Source: Pieris napi (taxonomy: Eukaryota; Arthropoda; Insecta; Lepidoptera; Pieridae). Taken from it: 64,000 nucleotides of DNA. The notes under the pieces were generated by a model. It was given only the letters and a program-made list of their open reading frames with translations. It did no database searches and was not told the DNA's origin. Of this stretch, positions 60,870 to 64,000 are shown piece by piece (position 1 is the stretch's first letter; the number at the start of each line of letters is the position of its first letter). The stretch is taken from positions 9,749,001 through 9,813,000 of the forward strand of contig NC_062240.1 in NCBI RefSeq assembly GCF_905475465.1, given 5' to 3'. The position numbers were made by a program, and so were the translations under genes.

Positions 60870-63800
60870 TGTTTTTGATTTATTCTGCCCCTCTAATAAA
60901 ACAAGTACAATTTCAAATTATCGGAAAATTATGTAATGTGACGTAAGTGCAACCCCAAACATCCGCTATTAAAAGTAGTCGGGAGCTGTAAAGCTATTTT
61001 CATTTAGTTAACGTAACAAGAAACGCATAAATCTTTCTCCAATAGACAAGACTCCGGTCTTTTCAAATTTAACATATATCCATTGAGGTTTTTCACTACA
61101 TAATATTTTAGAACGGATTTTCACCCTCGTATTGTGGGATTTGGGTCTTAACTTCTATATTCTCTGTTTAAGCTAGTATTTAATTTAAATTTTATTGTTT
61201 CTAGATATTGTAATTTACATTAACCTTGTATCAAAAAAATAAGAAATATTTTATAAAAAGCGGTCCACAGAGGACTACGGAACGATACCGGTTTGAAAAA
61301 AAATCATTCTGCAGAAATTTCAATTAAACTTCGAAATTATATTAAAACAGCTTTGAATCAACCATCTGCTGGGACTGATCGTGTCACTTATTAGTCTAGT
61401 CAAGCTCAAGGACCAATCACAATCAAGATTTTACCTCAGGCTTTTCACGAGAATATTTTTCTAGAGCCTCTGGGATTTATAAATTTGTGTAGAAATATTG
61501 AAATAAAACAAAACATAATTATTATAAATGTAATAAAACAGCAGAAGTTGATTATATATGACCTAAGTATTGTTCAATGCTTTGTGCATAGACATCTAAT
61601 ATGTCATATTATATAGGACAACAATTAATGAGTAATATGTTTACAATTATTACAAAATGGCATAACAAAGGCGTTTGAACATATTAAGTACTAAATAATT
61701 TATTAATAAAATTATTATACATATGGGTACCACATTATAATTTGTCATTACAAAAATCAAAACATTTTTACATTTTTGTCTATTTTAAAGTGGAATGAAG
61801 ACATATTTTAAATAGGCATTAATATTAAAAACAATGAAATAAATTATGTCAACCATGAAATTATTTCAATAAAATCAATGGGAAATATCAACAAAATCTT
61901 ACGTTTAATATGTCATTAAAAATTGTTTTTAAACAAATTTCAATTAAATATCGTAATGTCGTGAAGCGTGTGAAGGATTAAACATTTCTTAAGTTACAAC
62001 TACATTTTTTTCTAATTACATAGAAAATTAGGTGGAAGGATAATAAGTAATTAATAATTTTAGTAAATATGTGCGTACAAATTCATATATACGAAATCCT
62101 TATATCAATTGTCTAAGTCAGTGAGAGTGAACGTTTAGATCGTAATTGACATTTTTACGCGTATTTTTCATGAGATATAAAAAACTGTTAATTACTTATG
62201 AATGGCGAATAACATTTGTACCTGTGATAATACTTATTGATATTAATGCAAATCCATGATTGCATTTAAACTTGTTAAAACAAAAACTAAAAAACAATTT
62301 TATTTTTGTCAATATTTAAAAACCATGAATCAGTATTAATAGACATATAATATATTAAATAAACACAGATAAACGAACAACATTTAGCTGACAGCGCCTG
62401 TCTAGAATCATATAAATATTTTAAATATTACTTTTATCCCTTAACACAAACAATGCGTTGACTATTGACTCTAGTATAGAGTATAGAGTACGTATATGTA
62501 CAGGATTTCTGCCAAGGGGGAATATAGAATTGAAATGAGGTTCATACGAATGTTATAAGGACCTACAATTATAATATTATGATATTGTCAGATAGTTTTT
62601 GCTGGCGTCAGCAGTAGCTGTAGGCTATTTTTTTGCTTGTGTATATGGGTAAATACGAATCGCAATAAACTATGCTAATCTAAATTTGTGCGGTTAAATG
62701 TATAAAAAGACGAGGTGTTATTCAAAATGTTGATTAATTACGCAGTCTTTGGTATATTATCGATCGCAGTGATAAAAAAGCATCAGATCAGTTTCTTAAT
62801 ATATCTTACAAATACAATTGTCTAATAGAAGAAAATTACGCCGTATTGCCTTTAGGCTATATTAGACACATCAAGTTCTAAATCCGAAATTGACTACATC
62901 AGTACTAATGGACTATTTCTATATTTCGTGGCTTGTAATGTGGGTAGTACAAAAACTTACAAAATTTGGCTCGGAGAAGGTAGTCAATATCAGACTTATG
63001 ACCTTTTTAAAAATGGATTAATGAACGTTATTCGTTACCATAGTTACCATTTTTTCTATTGAAATAATAACGGTTAGAAATACGGTACTAACTTTAATTA
63101 ATGTTTTACAATAAGGCCGATGGGGTTTGAAATAATGTCAAAGTTGAAGCCAGCCCAAACCGCCGTCGCTAGAAGGCAAATATTTAAATTTATATATTTG
63201 ACCGTCTGGAGGCGCTAGGCTCGTTTAATTAGCCGGGATTTGACGACCAAATGGCCGTCTAAGTGCAGAAACTAAGTCCACACTAAATACATCTTTGACC
63301 GTTCTAGTAGATGGTATTAATCCTGTGATTAATACAAAACCTGCCGTTTTTTAATTCCTGAGATTAATGCGACTAAATCTGTCAGTTTTATAAATTTATT
63401 TGGCGTTAATGGAAGGTACGTTTCGAAGTACCCTCCTAACACTTAAACGCGTAGCATACTTCTATCGTAGGTTTTAGTGACAAATAAAGATTATTTTATT
63501 ATTTTTACGTATTATTTCAGAGATGATAAATATCAGTTAACCGTTACTGTAATCGTGATTTTTAACGGACAGTTACTATATATCTAAATTTTAGTACTTG
63601 CAAGATTTTGTGAAGGGCTTGCATAATAGGATGACCTTTTAGGTTGCAGCGGAATTATAGAAAATTCTGATGTTGATGTATGTTATTTCAGGGTAACTGG
63701 TGCTAAGTTTACCAATGACAAGAATTTCCCGTAATTTCTCCAGACTATACAGTGATGCTGAACGGAGTTATAGAATTGTCGTGATACGGAAACATTTCAT

Positions 63801-64000
63801 TATTTGAACAACGGTCGCAAACTCCTGTAACTGTGTAACCATAGACAATGAACTTTAGAAACTCATTACTAAGCATTACTACAATCAAGTTCCACCCCAG
63901 TGACTGTGGTACTCAGGTTACCGTTGACGAGTATGTCATGTAAGGGTTGTCCTAAGAGCGAAGAAAGGGAATCGCTCAGTTTGAGATAATTCGCTTCAAG
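60870..64000. other. No gene recognised
   Basis: AT-rich DNA without an ORF over 60 codons that I could support and without a repeat I can bound. Confidence 0.45.

Overview
This is AT-rich animal DNA with introns, dense interspersed repeats and spliced genes. The repeats point to an insect, most probably a moth or butterfly (Lepidoptera): tRNA-derived SINEs with A/B boxes, LINE 3' tails ending in TTTGA-type repeats, short Helitrons ending CTAG|T, and mariner/Tc1 elements. That assignment is inference from repeat style and protein flavour; no species can be named.

Four protein genes can be modelled exon by exon. (1) A secreted C-type lectin on the minus strand has coding exons between 15016 and 23626. 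A likely TATA-driven non-coding first exon lies almost 10 kb upstream near 33.3 kb. (2) An NHLRC2-like protein (thioredoxin-like fold plus NHL repeats) is on the minus strand, 46096-52088. (3) Atg4, the autophagy cysteine protease, is on the plus strand, 52600-56124, head to head with NHLRC2. (4) A membrane-anchored PP2C phosphatase of the PPM1L type is on the plus strand, 56994-58824. The last three form a compact housekeeping block. NHLRC2 and Atg4 are about 350 bp apart at their 5' ends and probably share a bidirectional promoter.

The rest is mostly intron or intergenic DNA shaped by mobile elements. From 1 to 14.8 kb there is a GC-richer patch at each of 0.2-0.9 and 10.2-11.5 kb, a Tc1 transposon (6891-8516) with a recently broken transposase, SINEs, and a decayed retroelement fragment. 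From 17 to 33 kb lie the two large lectin introns, with SINEs, a Helitron and a 240-bp foldback element. From 33.5 to 46 kb is a gene-free, TE-rich interval. It holds a deleted mariner, a SINE inserted in a half foldback element, LINE remnants, and the most unusual structure in the window: a 3.06-kb TA-flanked element (42528-45585). That element has ~420-bp terminal inverted repeats, 19 copies of an 8-mer TGTACGGC in both orientations, an internal 728-bp duplication that looks identical, and a second, 581-bp foldback element nested inside it. From 58.8 to 64 kb I see no gene beyond the phosphatase 3' region and one small inverted-repeat element.

I found no CRISPR array, bacterial operon, rRNA or functional tRNA gene. 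The exon models come from reading splice signals and phase by eye; transcript data would be the decisive test.
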